From Bacteroidetes bacterium QS_8_68_15 (GTDB lineage Bacteria; Bacteroidota; Rhodothermia; Rhodothermales; Salinibacteraceae), in contig PXTR01000063.1 in NCBI GenBank assembly GCA_003023245.1, forward strand, positions 9,542-15,280: 5,739 nucleotides of DNA, written 5' to 3'. Under the pieces are notes generated by a model. That model made no database searches. It was not told where the DNA came from and saw nothing but the letters and a program-made list of their open reading frames with translations. This document shows, piece after piece, positions 5,140 through 5,739 of this stretch (position 1 is its first letter; the number at the start of each line of letters is the position of its first letter). The translations under genes were made by a program, and so were the position numbers.

Positions 5140-5739
5140 ATGGCCTCCGATTCCGAACATCCTGACGGTTCCTCTTCTGCTGAAGACGGCGAAGTCCCCG
5201 AAGACGTTGCTTCCGAAGACGTTGCTTCCGAAGACGGCGCCTCCGAAGACGGCGCCTCCGAAGACGGCGCTTCCGAAGACGTTGCCGAGGAAACGGCTTC
5301 CGAGGAAACGGCTCCCGAAGCGCCATCGTCAGACGAAGGTCCCGCCTCCCCATCCCAGAATGGGCAGAAGGACGGCATGACCGCTGCCGAGACGGAAGAG
5401 CTCCTGGACGTGTTGCAGGACATGCGCCGCGGCGACTTCACGAGGCGCATGTCGGTCAGCGAGGGGCAGTCCGGCCAGGTCGCGCAGGCGCTCAACGACG
5501 TGATCGAGCAGAACGAGAGCCTCGTCAACGAACTGTCGCGCGTGCGCGTCAGCGTCGGCAAGCAGGGGGAGCTCGACCAACGCGTGTCGCTGCCGGGCCT
5601 TACGGGCGACTGGGTGAACGCCATGAACGCGGTCAACAATCTGATCGTGGACCTCGGCATGCCCATCAGCGCGATGCGCCGCGTGATCGACGCCGTGGGA
5701 CGCGGCGACCTCTCCCAGAAGATGGACCTCGAGACGGAC
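5140..5739 (+). CDS. Poly-HAMP signalling protein, probable hybrid sensor histidine kinase (3' partial)
   Basis: The first 200 residues are visible and the frame is open at the window end. Residues 1-79 are a very acidic, probably disordered tail with pentapeptide repeats. From about residue 83 HAMP-type helices begin: ELLDVLQDMRRGDFTRRM (87-104), then QALNDVIEQNESLVNELSRV (116-135), VGKQGELDQRV (139-149), GDWVNAMNAVNNLIVDL (156-172), and a further unit with RRVIDAVGRGDLSQKMDLE (180-198). This pattern of stacked HAMP units with GDF/GDL signatures is typical of soluble hybrid histidine kinases in which many HAMP units precede kinase and receiver domains; the kinase part would lie beyond the window. 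No signal peptide or membrane segment is seen, so it should be cytoplasmic. An in-frame ATG at 5065 would add 25 Arg/Ser/Leu-rich residues. I prefer 5140 because the acidic tail begins there. Confidence 0.8.
   Translation, partial: MASDSEHPDGSSSAEDGEVPEDVASEDVASEDGASEDGASEDGASEDVAEETASEETAPEAPSSDEGPASPSQNGQKDGMTAAETEELLDVLQDMRRGDFTRRMSVSEGQSGQVAQALNDVIEQNESLVNELSRVRVSVGKQGELDQRVSLPGLTGDWVNAMNAVNNLIVDLGMPISAMRRVIDAVGRGDLSQKMDLETD
5197..5316 (+). repeat. 15-bp coding repeat, pentapeptide SEDVA/SEDGA and EETAS/P
   Basis: Six tandem 15-bp units (5197-5286) encode PEDVA, SEDVA, SEDGA three times and SEDVA. They nearly all use the same codons (TCC GAA GAC), with only GTT/GGC and GCT/GCC changing. 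Two divergent units follow (EETAS, EETAP; 5287-5316). The DNA-level identity points to recent expansion by slippage or unequal exchange, so copy number may vary among strains. Confidence 0.85.

Noticed and set aside
3705..5666. Very long minus-strand open frame (653 codons) across the ATPase, spacer and HAMP gene
   Set aside because: It is antisense to the ATPase, with all its catalytic motifs intact on the plus strand, and to the HAMP gene. Its Ser/Glu repeats merely mirror the 15-bp coding repeat. Lack of stops reflects GC-rich codon use.
1..5739. tRNA, rRNA or insertion sequence
   Set aside because: No cloverleaf-like tRNA pattern, rRNA-like stretch, transposase motif or terminal inverted repeat pair was recognised on reading both strands.

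Overview
The window is GC-rich (an estimate by eye of roughly two thirds G+C). It holds five protein-coding genes, two of them cut by the window edges, and an unusual set of short-period repeats at the gene junctions. Start sites mostly lack an obvious Shine-Dalgarno sequence, two starts appear to be GTG, and several proteins are acidic. This would fit a GC-rich Bacteroidota/Rhodothermota-type bacterium (Rhodothermales, Salinibacter or Rubrivirga relatives). That placement is an impression from style, not proof; a myxobacterium or another GC-rich Gram-negative is not excluded.

Layout. Bases 2-94 (+) are the last 30 codons of an unidentified gene whose stop codon lies in the loop of a perfect 9-bp hairpin. 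It converges on a macro-domain gene, 197-739 (-), a likely ADP-ribose-binding or de-ADP-ribosylating protein. The divergent spacer 740-962 carries a heptad array, a possible terminator or attenuator hairpin, and an AT-rich near-palindrome just ahead of the next operon. Then follow three (+) genes for a ferric-iron-type ABC importer: lipoprotein binding protein (963-2081), fused two-domain permease (2092-3807) and ATPase (about 3885-4952). After a 187-bp spacer with a small palindrome, 5140 to the window end is the N-terminus of a soluble poly-HAMP signalling protein, probably a hybrid histidine kinase, with an acidic pentapeptide-repeat tail.

How the genes work together. The binding protein would capture Fe3+ (or a similar ligand) in the periplasm, the permease would pass it through the inner membrane and the ATPase would power transport. 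The binding protein has a Glu/His-rich insertion directly after the conserved Tyr-Tyr pair of the metal site, an attractive candidate for extra metal binding. No link between the importer and the macro-domain or HAMP genes can be seen beyond adjacency.

The least explained signal is in the spacers. The spacers at 95-196, 740-962, 2082-2253 and 3808-3884 each carry degenerate tandem units with a strict 7- or 8-bp period, but each uses a different word. The clearest is an unbroken run of eight 8-mers at 3814-3877. These arrays extend into the predicted N-termini of neighbouring genes and blur their starts. They look like a family of short-period intergenic elements, comparable in form to the heptanucleotide STRR repeats of cyanobacteria.
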